Source: Candidatus Desulfosporosinus nitrosoreducens
GTDB taxonomy: Bacteria > Bacillota > Desulfitobacteriia > Desulfitobacteriales > Desulfitobacteriaceae
Direction: 5' to 3'
Length of the DNA: 46,270 bases
Assembly: GCF_030954495.1 (NCBI RefSeq)
Contig: NZ_JAVHUW010000079.1
Span: 1-46,270, forward strand
Below are positions 22,507 through 31,499 of the stretch, piece after piece (positions within the stretch are counted from its first letter, which is position 1; each line of letters begins with the position of its first letter). Below the pieces are notes generated by a model. The model was given only the letters and a program-made list of their open reading frames with translations, was not told where the DNA came from and did not search any database. Position numbers and translations under genes: made by a program.

Positions 22507-24162
22507 ATGCCACAAACTGAAAAAATTTGGTTGAAAAGCTATCCGTCCTATGTAAAGTATCATCTCGATTACCCCAGAAAAACGCTGGGAGAATTGCTTG
22601 ATGATGCCGTACCCAAAAGGCCAGATACGGTGGCAATGATTTTTGAAAACCAAAAGACGACATACCGTGAATTTGGAGATCAGGTCAGCCGGTTAGCAAC
22701 GGCTTTAAAAAACATGGGTGTGAGGAAAGGAGAGCGGGTTGGGCTAATGGGTCCGAATTGTCCGCAATGGGTCGTAAGTTTTTACGCTATCCTGAAGGTC
22801 GGCGCCATTGCAGTACAGACAAATCCTATGTACCTGGAACGCGAGATAGCTTATCAAATGAATGATTCCGGCGCTACGACTGTCATTGTTTGGGAAATGC
22901 TCTATCCCCGGGTTAAGAGCATTCTGAACGAAACCTCTTTGCAACGTGTCATTGCTTTTAACTTTCTTGCGCCTGTGGCATCAACGCCGGACTTATACTC
23001 TTACGATGAACTCATTAAAACAGAACCAGCCCCTCTGTCTGTTGCCATGAATCCTGAAGAAGATCTCGCAGTATTGCAGTACACGGGAGGCACAACAGGA
23101 AGATCCAAAGGTGTCATGCTCACTCATCAAAATTTAGTCTGTAATGCTTTGCAAACGATGGCTTGGTCTTTCAATTTGAACTATGGAGAAGAAAGGATTC
23201 TAACGCTCCTGCCGGTGTTTCATGTTTACGGAATGACGAATTGTGTAAATTATGCCGTTGCCACTGCAGCGACTCAAATACTTTTGCCCCGTTTTGAAAT
23301 AGATAAGGTCCTGGAGGCCATTAATAAATACAGGCCAACGCTCTTCCCAGGGGCTCCCACTATGTTTATGGCTATTAACAACCACCCGCGTGTTGAAGAG
23401 TATTGGGAAAGCTTAGCGGCAATTAAAGTTTGTAACAGCGGTTCGGCCCCCCTTCCTTTAGAAGTCGCCCAAAGATTTGCCAAAGTGACGCAAGGAGAAG
23501 GAAATCTTGTGGAAGGGTATGGCCTTTCCGAAGCTTCCCCGGTAACTCACAGCAATCCCTTGGATCGTCCTACGCGGGAAGGTTCCATTGGCCTTCCTTT
23601 TCCTGATACGGATTGTGTCATCATGGATTTAGAGACGGGGACGAAAGTACTTCCTGTAGGGGAGATTGGCGAGCTATGTATTAAAGGTCCTCAAGTTATG
23701 AAAGGCTATTGGCATAAGCCTGAGGAAACGGAAGCAACCTTGCGTGATGGCTGGCTGCATACGGGGGATATCGCCAGGATGGATGAAGACGGTTATTTTT
23801 ACATCATTGACCGCAAGAAGGATATGATTATTGCGGGTGGTTTTAACATTTATCCTCGCGATATTGAGGAAATTCTCTACGAACACCCCAAGGTGAAAGA
23901 GGTTGTCGTTGCGGGAGTGCCCGACCAATACCGCGGAGAAACCACTAAAGCGTACATTGTACTGCATTCCGATGTGGAAGCAACGGAACAGGAATTTATT
24001 ACTTTTTGCCGGGGCAAGATGGCTGCTTTTAAGATACCGCACCTTGTAGAGTTTAGAGATGAGCTGCCCAGAACCATTGTAGGAAAAGTTTTGAGACGGC
24101 AGCTCGTGGAAGAAGAAAAAGCTAAACTGCAAACTGCTGCGGCTAGCCAGTGCTCCAATTAG
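22507..24162 (+). CDS. fadD: Long-chain-type acyl-CoA synthetase (AMP-forming), FadD-like
   Basis: A 551-aa ANL-superfamily ligase. Motifs: LQYTGGTTGRSKGVMLTHQN (A3), EGYGLSEASPV (A5), WLHTGDIARMDEDGYFYIIDRKKD (A7-A8), AGGFNIYPRDIEE and PRTIVGKVLRRQL with the A10 lysine. The order and spacing are those of FadD-like fatty acyl-CoA synthetases. Translation starts at ATG 22507 after AAGGAGG. It forms its own sigma-54 unit D with two activator sites, and would supply acyl-CoA to the dehydrogenase of unit C. Chain length preference is not visible. The short distance to a terminator-like hairpin downstream suggests a single-gene unit. Confidence 0.9.
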   Translation: MPQTEKIWLKSYPSYVKYHLDYPRKTLGELLDDAVPKRPDTVAMIFENQKTTYREFGDQVSRLATALKNMGVRKGERVGLMGPNCPQWVVSFYAILKVGAIAVQTNPMYLEREIAYQMNDSGATTVIVWEMLYPRVKSILNETSLQRVIAFNFLAPVASTPDLYSYDELIKTEPAPLSVAMNPEEDLAVLQYTGGTTGRSKGVMLTHQNLVCNALQTMAWSFNLNYGEERILTLLPVFHVYGMTNCVNYAVATAATQILLPRFEIDKVLEAINKYRPTLFPGAPTMFMAINNHPRVEEYWESLAAIKVCNSGSAPLPLEVAQRFAKVTQGEGNLVEGYGLSEASPVTHSNPLDRPTREGSIGLPFPDTDCVIMDLETGTKVLPVGEIGELCIKGPQVMKGYWHKPEETEATLRDGWLHTGDIARMDEDGYFYIIDRKKDMIIAGGFNIYPRDIEEILYEHPKVKEVVVAGVPDQYRGETTKAYIVLHSDVEATEQEFITFCRGKMAAFKIPHLVEFRDELPRTIVGKVLRRQLVEEEKAKLQTAAASQCSN

Positions 24163-24262
24163 TCATTGAACAGAACCCTAAGATTAAGGTGGAGAGGTCC
24201 TTCATAAATGCCATGAGCCGGGAGAAGGGGATCAGAGTAAAACTTTCATAATTGATTCTAAA

Positions 24263-24301
24263 GGTGCCGCGAGAAGAAGATCTGCGGCGCCTGTAATTTT
24301 G
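24263..24301. terminator. Hairpin between convergent fadD-like and PAP2 genes
   Basis: AGGTGCCGC (24263-24271) pairs with GCGGCGCCT (24285-24293), with one G-T wobble, followed by GTAATTTT on the plus strand. The T-run is short; it may serve both convergent genes. Confidence 0.6.
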
Positions 24302-24309
24302 CCGGCTGT

Positions 24310-25215
24310 TCAAACCTTGCAGACCTTTGCAGTGCCAAATTTAGCCCGCCATTTGCCGGAGACAATACGGATAAGCCAATCTCCGAGTTTGACAGCCGCC
24401 AGTGCTAAAACAATACCGGCGAGAACATCGGTAACCCAATGAATTTCCAGATAAAGCGTTGAATAGATCACGGAAAGGCAAAAAAATGTCCAAACATAAC
24501 GAAAGAGTTTATCCTTTTCCCGCCAAGCTAACAAAAGCATGGCAAAAGCAATTGAAGTATGCATGGAGGGGAAGCAGTTGACAACAACAACGGCTGCGTC
24601 GGCCGCCGAAAGATTGCGGGCCATGCCGTCAGGCTGGCCTAAAACATACCATACTTCGTTGACATGAATGGTTAAATAGAAGGGAAAGATGAGGAGAAAC
24701 TGCAGGATATGGGCCGACAGACTATAGCGAATCATTTTTAAGGAGTCCTTGGCCCAAAACGAGCGAAAGATGGGTATCAGAACCGGAAGAGTAAAGCCGT
24801 TGGCATAAATCCAGCGAAAGTAGCCGGTTAACCAGGGAGTTTGAATTATCCGGAATAGCCGGCCGTCATTTCCGGGGATTGACTTAAAGAGGGCATCTAA
24901 ATCCAGAAGGTGAGTGCGTGTTCCTAATTGCCAATAAACGACGTCATTCCAGATGGGAGGGAAATACTGCCACATCAGAATTGGAAATAAGACTAAAGGT
25001 ATGCCAAGACTTAAAAAGCGCTGCCAAGGCAGGGCTAAACGGTCAGATCCCACATTCCAGAAGGCCCCGATAAGCAAAAGATAGGAGTAGTGGGCGGAGC
25101 GGTTGGGAGCAATTAAAACAAAGAGCGCTACCGCCACTAAACATAAACGCAGAAAGTGTTTTTTAGGCCAGTCTGTCCAGTGATAAAGCGTTTTTAGATC
25201 TAGGGAAGATATCAT
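24310..25215 (-). CDS. PAP2-superfamily membrane phosphatase-like protein
   Basis: A 301-aa integral membrane protein with about six hydrophobic segments. The C-terminal half has the lipid-phosphatase signature pieces CFPSMHTSIAFA (SxH motif) and EIHWVTDVLAG (His-x3-Asp motif), as in PAP2-type phosphatases and inositolphosphotransferase-like proteins (PAP2_3). The first arginine/lysine motif is less clear, possibly GMARNLSAADAA. It probably acts on a lipid phosphate at the outer membrane face. The start ATG 25215 has AAAGGA about 16 bases upstream, which is rather far. It lies 64 bases downstream of the DUF1624 membrane protein gene on the same strand, likely co-transcribed. Confidence 0.8.
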   Translation of the reverse strand: MISSLDLKTLYHWTDWPKKHFLRLCLVAVALFVLIAPNRSAHYSYLLLIGAFWNVGSDRLALPWQRFLSLGIPLVLFPILMWQYFPPIWNDVVYWQLGTRTHLLDLDALFKSIPGNDGRLFRIIQTPWLTGYFRWIYANGFTLPVLIPIFRSFWAKDSLKMIRYSLSAHILQFLLIFPFYLTIHVNEVWYVLGQPDGMARNLSAADAAVVVVNCFPSMHTSIAFAMLLLAWREKDKLFRYVWTFFCLSVIYSTLYLEIHWVTDVLAGIVLALAAVKLGDWLIRIVSGKWRAKFGTAKVCKV

Positions 25216-25279
25216 GGGGTCTTAATCAATCCTTTCCTGGGGTTTAAGGCCGAAGCTCCAAGTTATAAGGGGGACGGAT

Positions 25280-26464
25280 TCAGAAACGGAGGGGCAGCTG
25301 CAATCGATAAGCCCGAACCTTGTGAGAAGATCTCCAAGTTTGGTAGCCTTGAGTCAGAGGGTAAAGAATCAATAAGCCAAGCAGCCAAATAACAGCACCG
25401 GCCCAAAGGGGAAGAGTGTTGAAGCGCCCTAAGATTGCCGGAATTGCAGCATAGAGCCAGAGGTGAGTATTATAAAAGAACAAGGGCGCTCGGCCAAAAT
25501 TCTCCAGTATTTTGCTCAGTTTTGCTGTCTGAGGAAGCTTGTAGAAGAGGAAAAGCAAGAGGAATATAAGCCCAAGGTAGAGCAAAAAATAATCTATACT
25601 GGGAGGGTATTTGGAAAGTCCAAAAAAACCTTGCAAAGTTCCATCAGGGAGAAGATAATCACCGATTCCGGCGGCGCGTAAAACGAAGAAAAGAGTGATA
25701 CTGCATAATCCGGAAACTGCGAACCTCTTTGCTTCATGTGCAATCCCGCGTTTTTCTACATAGGTCTTTCCGTACAGCCAGCCCAGTGCCAGCGGTAAAA
25801 GCCAGGGAATTAAAGGGAAATTATTGTTTGCTAGCAATTCCGGAGAAAATGGAACAGGCAAGGCCAGAACCACTTGGCAGGCTTGAATAAAGGCTTGAAG
25901 GGAGGGAAAGCTTGTCGCCAAACTGGGAAGAAGGGCTTGACTGAGTAAATAAAGAGATATGACCAGTCCCAGGAGTTTCCAAGGCGAAATCCGGCGTCCT
26001 AAAGAAAAAGCTATGAAGCCTAAGCCTATGGAGGAAAGAACACTCAGGGAAAAAAATGTCCCGATTGTAGTGATGGATAATGATTTGGCTTGAACAAAGA
26101 GAGGGAGATTAAAAGCGGGAGAAGCAATTAAGAGCTGCAAGGCTATAAGAAGGAATCCTCTTTTCCATAAATATTTGTCAATACTCCAATTGGAGGCTCC
26201 GGCTGCTTCGCGTTTTTTGACTGACAAAGCTAAAACGTAACCGGCTATAAAGAAAAAACCCGGAGCGCAAAGGCTGGACAGAAACATGACGAGCAAGCTG
26301 AGAAAGGTGGTATTTCCCAAGGGGTTGAAGGTTAAGGTCCCCTTGATTAGGAGCGGCAATCCTTCATTGTTTACTCGTCCGTTACTCCAAAAATATAAGG
26401 CATGATCTAAAGCCATAAAGATCATAATCAAGCCGCGGGTTCGATCCATAAATGAAAGTCTCAA
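25280..26464 (-). CDS. DUF1624 / heparan-alpha-glucosaminide acetyltransferase-like membrane protein
   Basis: A 394-aa polytopic protein. The N-terminus MRLSFMDRTRGLIMIFMALDHALYF has the family hallmark, an (D)xxRGxxxxxMxxDH segment with the histidine near the membrane face, and about ten hydrophobic segments follow. Relatives transfer acetyl groups across the membrane in lysosomes; the bacterial proteins are uncharacterised, often linked to envelope modification. The most probable start is a TTG at 26464, preceded by GAGATG; ATG 26449 would remove five residues before the motif. Transport of acyl groups to surface polymers is inference. Confidence 0.78.
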   Translation of the reverse strand: MRLSFMDRTRGLIMIFMALDHALYFWSNGRVNNEGLPLLIKGTLTFNPLGNTTFLSLLVMFLSSLCAPGFFFIAGYVLALSVKKREAAGASNWSIDKYLWKRGFLLIALQLLIASPAFNLPLFVQAKSLSITTIGTFFSLSVLSSIGLGFIAFSLGRRISPWKLLGLVISLYLLSQALLPSLATSFPSLQAFIQACQVVLALPVPFSPELLANNNFPLIPWLLPLALGWLYGKTYVEKRGIAHEAKRFAVSGLCSITLFFVLRAAGIGDYLLPDGTLQGFFGLSKYPPSIDYFLLYLGLIFLLLFLFYKLPQTAKLSKILENFGRAPLFFYNTHLWLYAAIPAILGRFNTLPLWAGAVIWLLGLLILYPLTQGYQTWRSSHKVRAYRLQLPLRF

Positions 26465-26831
26465 AATTTATCATCTCATTTCTTAATGTTACCCTAACTG
26501 CTTCGGTTATAGATTATACTCCCCAAAAATATCGAAAATCTGCGCAAACCATGAACAACTTATTAAGAAATGGTCAAGATAGTTAAAATTATACTTATTT
26601 GGATGAAAATACATTGCTTTATAAACACCTAAGACATCGGACAAAACTCTTAAGGCTGGAAAAATCTAAGTATCTTTTCGTGAGGGTATTTTGCAGCTAT
26701 GCCCTATATTGAAGGATTCTTTAGGACCATGTCGAATTTCCTAATAGACTGCAATTTTTAAGCAAGCTATTATAATAACATGCGATTATGTAAATAAGTT
26801 CACTCGGCTTAGGTGAGGAAGGATTATTGAA
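26465..26831. other. Intergenic gap between divergent genes
   Basis: AT-rich, no gene found. A TATAAT-like box at 26769-26774 could serve the helicase gene, but I see no convincing -35. An imperfect TTAGGA...TCCTAA inverted repeat lies near 26720-26743. I find no hairpin with a T-run. Confidence 0.5.
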
Positions 26832-29234
26832 TTGGCGGTAATGAAGGTATCTGTACGGGATTTGGTTGAATTTGTGCTTAAGAAAGGAGATTTGCAGCCG
26901 GGTTTGCTTGGGGCTGCGCGAACTCAAGATGGGATTAAGGCGCACCAGTTCATTCAAAGACTAAACGGTACGGATTATCTCCCTGAAGTAACTCTATCCT
27001 ATCTTTATGTTCCTCAGGAAAAGCAGGCTGTAAGAACCCCGAATGGGGAGATCAGCCTGGAAGTAAAAGGCCGGGCCGACGGGATTATTAAAAGAGAATC
27101 CGGGGATTGCGTGGATGAGATCAAAACGACAACTTTGGATTTAGCTCTGATTGACGAATCTTTAAGCGACCTGCACTGGGCTCAGGCCCAGTGCTATGCC
27201 TTTATGTATGCCGTTCGTGAAAACCTGGAGACGATGGAAGTTCAGCTTACCTATTATCAGCTCGATACTGCCGAGACCCAAAAAATTAACAAGTGGTTTT
27301 CTAGGAAAGAACTGACGGAATTCTTCTTTGATTTAGCGGAGCGCTATTTGGCTTGGGCCTGTAAACTTCAGGAGTGGTCAATTATTCGTGATCAAAGCAT
27401 CCGGGAAATGCCATTTCCCTTTCGCACCTATCGGGCGGGACAAAGGGATTTGGCCGTTGCAGTTTATCAGACAATTAAGCATCGACAAAAGCTGTTTGCC
27501 CAAGCGCCTACAGGTATCGGCAAAACTATAGGCACTTTGTTTCCGGCTCTCAAAGCCATGGCGGAGGGATTAACGGTTCAAATCTTTTACTTGACGGCCA
27601 AAACAATCACGCGTACTGTGGCGGAAAAAGCCTTAAGTGCTTTGCAAGCCGGAGGATTAAGACTTAAACGGCTAACCCTTACTGCTAAGAAAAAAGTATG
27701 TTTAATGCCGGAGGCTGCGTGTTTGCCCGAGGAATGTCCCTTTGCCAAAGGGTATTACGACCGCCTGCGCGGGGCGGTGGAGGACATGTTTGAAGAGGAG
27801 ATTTGGACGCGGCAGGTTCTGGAAGATTATGCCCGCAAGCACTCCCTCTGTCCCTTTGAATTTTCGTTGGAAATGGCTGTATGGGCAGATGTGATTATCG
27901 GAGATTACAACTATGTCTTTGATCCCCGAGTCTATTTGAAGAGATTTTTCCTTGATGGTGGTGACTACACGTTTTTAGTGGATGAAGCTCATAATCTGGT
28001 GGATCGTGCCCGGGAAATGTATTCCGCGGAATTGGAGAAGGAAGCTTGGCTTAACCTGAAACGACTTATAAAAAAGGACAACCCGAAATTGACAAAGAGT
28101 TTGACCCGGGTCAATGCCGCCTTAAGCAAAGAGAAGAAGCGCTGTCTTGCTTTGAATGAGCTGGGAGAAAGCGTAGAAAAGGAGCTTCCCGCGCAACTGG
28201 TTCAAGTTCTAAGCCGCTTTGTCAAAGATGTCGAGTCTTATCTTAAAACAAAGCAACAAACCTTTACTTGGCAGGAGCCGCTTTTGGATTTGTATTTTCA
28301 GACTCTAAGTTTTGTCAGAACCTCCGAAAGCTATGACAGCTGTTATGTCACTTATCGGCAGTCTAAAAAGGACTTTAAGATCAAGCTGTTTTGCCTTGAC
28401 CCGTCTATTCGCCTGAAGGAAGCCTTGGCAAGAGGGCGGACTGCGGTTCTGTTTTCGGCGACGCTGAGCCCCATGGATTATTTTATGAATGTTTTAGGTG
28501 GAGAGGAGACTTCTTATAAATTGAGCTTAGCTTCTCCGTTTCCGGCAGAAAACTTACATTTAATAATTCACCTCGCTATATCCACCAAATTTAAACAACG
28601 AGCCTGGAGTTATGATCTTATCGCTGAAGCAATTGCCGCTGCAACTCAGCCCCAAAAGGGAAACTACCTTGTTTTTTTTCCATCTTATGAATATTTAGCG
28701 GAGGTTTATCAGAGGTTTAAGGCACAGAATCCTTCAGTGGCTGTAGTTCAGCAAACGTCAGGCATGATCGAAGAAGAACGGGAGGATTTTCTGGCGAATT
28801 TTATGGAACAGCCTGAACAAACTTTAGTCGGCTTTGCGCTGATGGGCGGAATTTTTGGCGAAGGGATTGACCTGATAGGTGACCGGCTTTCAGGCGCCGT
28901 AGTCGTCGGAGTAGGTTTGCCTCAAATTGGAATGGAACGAGAGATTATTAGTACGTATTATCAGGCCGGCAATCGGCAAGGGTTTGAATTTGCCTATATG
29001 TATCCCGGCCTGAACAAGGTGCTGCAAGCTGTCGGACGGGTTATCCGTACAGACAGAGACCGGGGTTTCGTACTGCTGATTGATGAGCGCTTCGCCTTGT
29101 CGAAATACAAAAAGCTGTTTCCTGTGGAATGGCGGGATATTCATTATGCAACTAATGCCGGCGCTGTTCGCCAATCTATTGAGGGCTTTTGGGCTAAAGC
29201 CGATCCCGCCGTTGGAGATGAAGCGAATGAGTGA
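26832..29234 (+). CDS. Fusion of PD-(D/E)xK nuclease-like domain and XPD/DinG-type Fe-S helicase
   Basis: An 800-aa protein. The N-terminal about 190 residues look like a Cas4/RecB-type nuclease domain: GRADGIIKRESGDCVDEIKTT at about 80-100 has the Asp and ExK residues. The remainder is a superfamily 2 helicase of the Rad3/XPD/DinG class: Walker A APTGIGKT at about 224, four cysteines that could ligate the [4Fe-4S] cluster (KVCLM, AACLP, EECPF, SLCPF), DEAH box VDEAHN at about 382, then motif VI VGRVIRTDRDRG. Expected to unwind DNA 5' to 3' in repair. I accept TTG 26832 as start: AGGAAGGA lies eight bases upstream, while ATG 26841 is further from it. The gene stands alone. Confidence 0.88.
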   Translation: MAVMKVSVRDLVEFVLKKGDLQPGLLGAARTQDGIKAHQFIQRLNGTDYLPEVTLSYLYVPQEKQAVRTPNGEISLEVKGRADGIIKRESGDCVDEIKTTTLDLALIDESLSDLHWAQAQCYAFMYAVRENLETMEVQLTYYQLDTAETQKINKWFSRKELTEFFFDLAERYLAWACKLQEWSIIRDQSIREMPFPFRTYRAGQRDLAVAVYQTIKHRQKLFAQAPTGIGKTIGTLFPALKAMAEGLTVQIFYLTAKTITRTVAEKALSALQAGGLRLKRLTLTAKKKVCLMPEAACLPEECPFAKGYYDRLRGAVEDMFEEEIWTRQVLEDYARKHSLCPFEFSLEMAVWADVIIGDYNYVFDPRVYLKRFFLDGGDYTFLVDEAHNLVDRAREMYSAELEKEAWLNLKRLIKKDNPKLTKSLTRVNAALSKEKKRCLALNELGESVEKELPAQLVQVLSRFVKDVESYLKTKQQTFTWQEPLLDLYFQTLSFVRTSESYDSCYVTYRQSKKDFKIKLFCLDPSIRLKEALARGRTAVLFSATLSPMDYFMNVLGGEETSYKLSLASPFPAENLHLIIHLAISTKFKQRAWSYDLIAEAIAAATQPQKGNYLVFFPSYEYLAEVYQRFKAQNPSVAVVQQTSGMIEEEREDFLANFMEQPEQTLVGFALMGGIFGEGIDLIGDRLSGAVVVGVGLPQIGMEREIISTYYQAGNRQGFEFAYMYPGLNKVLQAVGRVIRTDRDRGFVLLIDERFALSKYKKLFPVEWRDIHYATNAGAVRQSIEGFWAKADPAVGDEANE

Positions 29235-29345
29235 GAGGGTCTTCATGTCATGATGTTTGGCAGTAAGTTATTAACCTGAAGGGAAGAACCTTTAAATGTA
29301 GGATTGCAAATTTCCTGCTTAAATTTAAGAGTTAATGAGGTTATT

Positions 29346-29771
29346 ATGGTTGCTTATTTTTTCCCGATCCTTCTGATTGTGGCCTCCAATGTTGTCTATA
29401 ATATATGTCAGAAGACAACTCCGCAAAATGTGAATCCTTTCTCGGCCTTGCTGGTAACCTATCTGACAGCAGCACTGCTGACCGTGCTGGCGGCCTTATT
29501 CTATAAAACAGATAAAGGGTTTCTGGACTCCTTTAGCAAATTAAACTGGACAAGCTTTGTTTTGGGGTTAGCTATTGTGGGACTCGAAGCGGGCTATCTG
29601 GTGGCCTATCGGGTGGGCTGGAACCTTGGAGTTGGCTCCTTAGTTGCCAACATTATCCTGGCAATTGTGCTTATCCCTATCAGTATTTTGTTCTTTAATG
29701 AAGGATTTACTTTGTTTCAGATAATCGGGGTTGTCTTGTGCATCGTCGGGTTGGTGCTTATCAATAAATAG
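29346..29771 (+). CDS. Small EamA/DMT-type membrane protein
   Basis: A 141-aa protein with four predicted transmembrane segments (ILLIVASNVVYNI, ALLVTYLTAALLTVLAALFY, FVLGLAIVGLEAGYLVAYRV and a last pair around LVANIILAIVLIPISILFF and IIGVVLCIVGLVLI). This half-size unit resembles a single EamA repeat, so it should act as a dimer like small multidrug resistance proteins. Start at ATG 29346, preceded by TGAGG. The substrate is unknown. The mutY gene begins 13 bases downstream, an arrangement suggesting co-transcription but not a related function. Confidence 0.75.
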   Translation: MVAYFFPILLIVASNVVYNICQKTTPQNVNPFSALLVTYLTAALLTVLAALFYKTDKGFLDSFSKLNWTSFVLGLAIVGLEAGYLVAYRVGWNLGVGSLVANIILAIVLIPISILFFNEGFTLFQIIGVVLCIVGLVLINK

Positions 29772-29784
29772 GAGACAGCAAGGA

Positions 29785-31056
29785 ATGACAATACAAAAAG
29801 AAACTGAAAATTTGCCGGCAGGGTCGAGTGTGGCAGACCTATTGCTAACTTGGTACGATGAGAGGAAAAGGGATTTGCCTTGGAGAAGGACGAAAGATCC
29901 TTACGTGATTTGGGTGTCCGAAGTCATGCTGCAACAAACCCAGGTTAAAACCGTTATTCCTTATTTTGAGCGATTTCTCCTGCGTTTTCCCAATGTCAGG
30001 AAATTGGGAGAGGCAAGTCTGGAAGATGTACTGACTGTTTGGCAGGGGTTAGGCTATTATTCCCGGGCAAGACGAATGTGGGAGGGAGCCCACTATCTAT
30101 TGACCCAGTGGTCCGGAAGAATGCCTGATAGTTTTGCCGGTCTTCTTCAAGTGCCCGGAATTGGCAAATATACTGCGGGTGCGATTGCCAGTATTGCCTA
30201 CGGTCAAAATGTTTCGGCCATTGACGGCAACGTTTTGAGAGTTGTTTCCCGCCTTTTGGCCTGGCCTGAGCCGGTGGAAGCGGTCAAAAGCTACCGGCAT
30301 TTTGATCGGCAGATTGCCGCCTGGCAGTCAGCTCTCCGGCCGGGAGATTTTAATCAAGGACTCATGGAACTTGGAGCGATGGTTTGTACCCCGGTTAGAC
30401 CAGACTGTGCAGGATGCCCTTTGGTTCAAGTTTGCCAAGGATACAAACGGGGAGATCTTCTTGCTTATCCTGTGAAGAAGATCAAGCCCCAGCGCCAGGA
30501 AGTGACTCGCTTAACCTTTGTTTTACGCTGTGGGGACAGAGTGTATTTACAAAAGCGCCCGCCGGAAGGATTGCTGGCTAACCTTTGGGAGTTTCCCGGC
30601 GTGGAATTCTTGCAGGAAGTTAGCCTGAGTGAAGCCCTTCCTGTCTTGACTCAAGCGGAGTGGTTGCAATTATTCCAAGATGCGGTAACCGACCGTTCCT
30701 TCGATAGAGATGTCCAGAGTCTTATGGCCCGGGGTCTCCACCTTCAAGGGCCTGTCTGGTATAATTTCAGTCATCGGCGCTGGAAAATTCTCTGGCTTAT
30801 CTTTGACCTGAATAAAACCTGCTCTGGGCAAAAATTTGCCTGCGAAACCGGAGGAGAATTCAAACCCGAATCAGCACAAACACAGAAGCATAACTATGAA
30901 GAGGAGCCGCTTAAAGAGGTTGAAGGGAATTATCTCGTCAAAAAATTAAATCAACACCTGCCGGAACAAAGCAGGTGCTGGATATCTTTAAGTGATTTGG
31001 GACAAATTCCCCTTCCTGTAGCTTTTCGGGGGATACTTGAAGGCTTAATAAAATGA
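29785..31056 (+). CDS. mutY: A/G-specific adenine DNA glycosylase
   Basis: A 423-aa repair enzyme that removes adenine opposite 8-oxoguanine. The HhH-GPD domain is clear: SEVMLQQTQVKTVI with the catalytic Glu, helix-hairpin-helix VPGIGKYTAGAI, catalytic Asp in AIDGNVLRV, and the Fe-S loop CTPVRPDCAGCPLVQVC with the C-x6-C-x2-C-x5-C spacing. A C-terminal NUDIX-like domain (RLTFVLRCGDRVYLQKRPPEGLLANLWEFPGVEF, read in part) recognises 8-oxoG. It is longer than the usual 350-370 aa because of an insert in the C-terminal domain around residues 350-385, rich in Gln, Glu and Lys. ATG 29785 follows an AGGA site. Confidence 0.94.
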   Translation: MTIQKETENLPAGSSVADLLLTWYDERKRDLPWRRTKDPYVIWVSEVMLQQTQVKTVIPYFERFLLRFPNVRKLGEASLEDVLTVWQGLGYYSRARRMWEGAHYLLTQWSGRMPDSFAGLLQVPGIGKYTAGAIASIAYGQNVSAIDGNVLRVVSRLLAWPEPVEAVKSYRHFDRQIAAWQSALRPGDFNQGLMELGAMVCTPVRPDCAGCPLVQVCQGYKRGDLLAYPVKKIKPQRQEVTRLTFVLRCGDRVYLQKRPPEGLLANLWEFPGVEFLQEVSLSEALPVLTQAEWLQLFQDAVTDRSFDRDVQSLMARGLHLQGPVWYNFSHRRWKILWLIFDLNKTCSGQKFACETGGEFKPESAQTQKHNYEEEPLKEVEGNYLVKKLNQHLPEQSRCWISLSDLGQIPLPVAFRGILEGLIK

Positions 31057-31105
31057 GTATTTTTTAAATTAAATGACCAAAAGAATTGCCGAATTTCCGG
31101 AAAGT

Positions 31106-31294
31106 TTAAATGGGTGATGTGGAATACTTATCGTCATTCGCTGCATCTTGAGAAGGAATAGAATTACCTCCTTGTGCCCGTTCAAGCCACTTTTTGGATA
31201 CTTTGCATTTGACAATATTTCCTTTTTCATCAGGTCCTTGGAGTATTATTTTCTCTCCAAAAAGCGTATCCAATAGCCCTAGTGAAAAACGCAT
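31106..31294 (-). CDS. Small hypothetical protein, 62 aa
   Basis: Starts at ATG 31294 eight bases after a strong AAAGGAG site. The sequence MRFSLGLLDTLFGEKIILQG continues with charged residues (DEKGNIVKCKVSKKWLERAQ) and a polar tail. No membrane segment or known domain. The good ribosome site supports it as a real gene. A direct repeat with 11-bp period, 83-104 bases upstream, could regulate it. Confidence 0.7.
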   Translation of the reverse strand: MRFSLGLLDTLFGEKIILQGPDEKGNIVKCKVSKKWLERAQGGNSIPSQDAANDDKYSTSPI

Positions 31295-31376
31295 TTCCGA
31301 ATCTCCTTTCTAATTGGTAGTCACTATTTGTTTTAAAATCTTGATGATTACGCTATTAATAACTTTACCTTACGAA

Positions 31377-31398
31377 CCTTAAGATAACCTTAAGATTA
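31377..31398 (-). promoter_or_regulatory. CiaR/OmpR-type direct repeat
   Basis: On the plus strand CCTTAAGATAA is followed directly by CCTTAAGATTA. On the minus strand this reads CTTAAG-N5-CTTAAG, close to the NTTAAG-N5-WTTAAG boxes bound by CiaR-type response regulators. It lies between the small minus-strand gene and the T-box promoter, so either could be the target. Confidence 0.45.
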
Positions 31399-31450
31399 TT
31401 ATATTTTTTCCTTTGGAGTGAAATGCTATTCGTTTGCCTGATATAGACAG

Positions 31451-31478
31451 TTGACAAATATTTTTATTCTGTTATAAT
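31451..31478 (+). promoter_or_regulatory. Sigma-A promoter of the T-box/aro transcript
   Basis: TTGACA (31451-31456) and TATAAT (31473-31478), both perfect, are 16 bp apart, just upstream of the T-box leader. Confidence 0.85.
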
Positions 31479-31499
31479 ACATTTAATTAAATTTCTTAA

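Noticed and set aside
23674..24132. 152-codon minus-strand frame inside the FadD-like gene
   Set aside because: Shadow of a well-supported coding region; Phe/Asn-rich product without domains.
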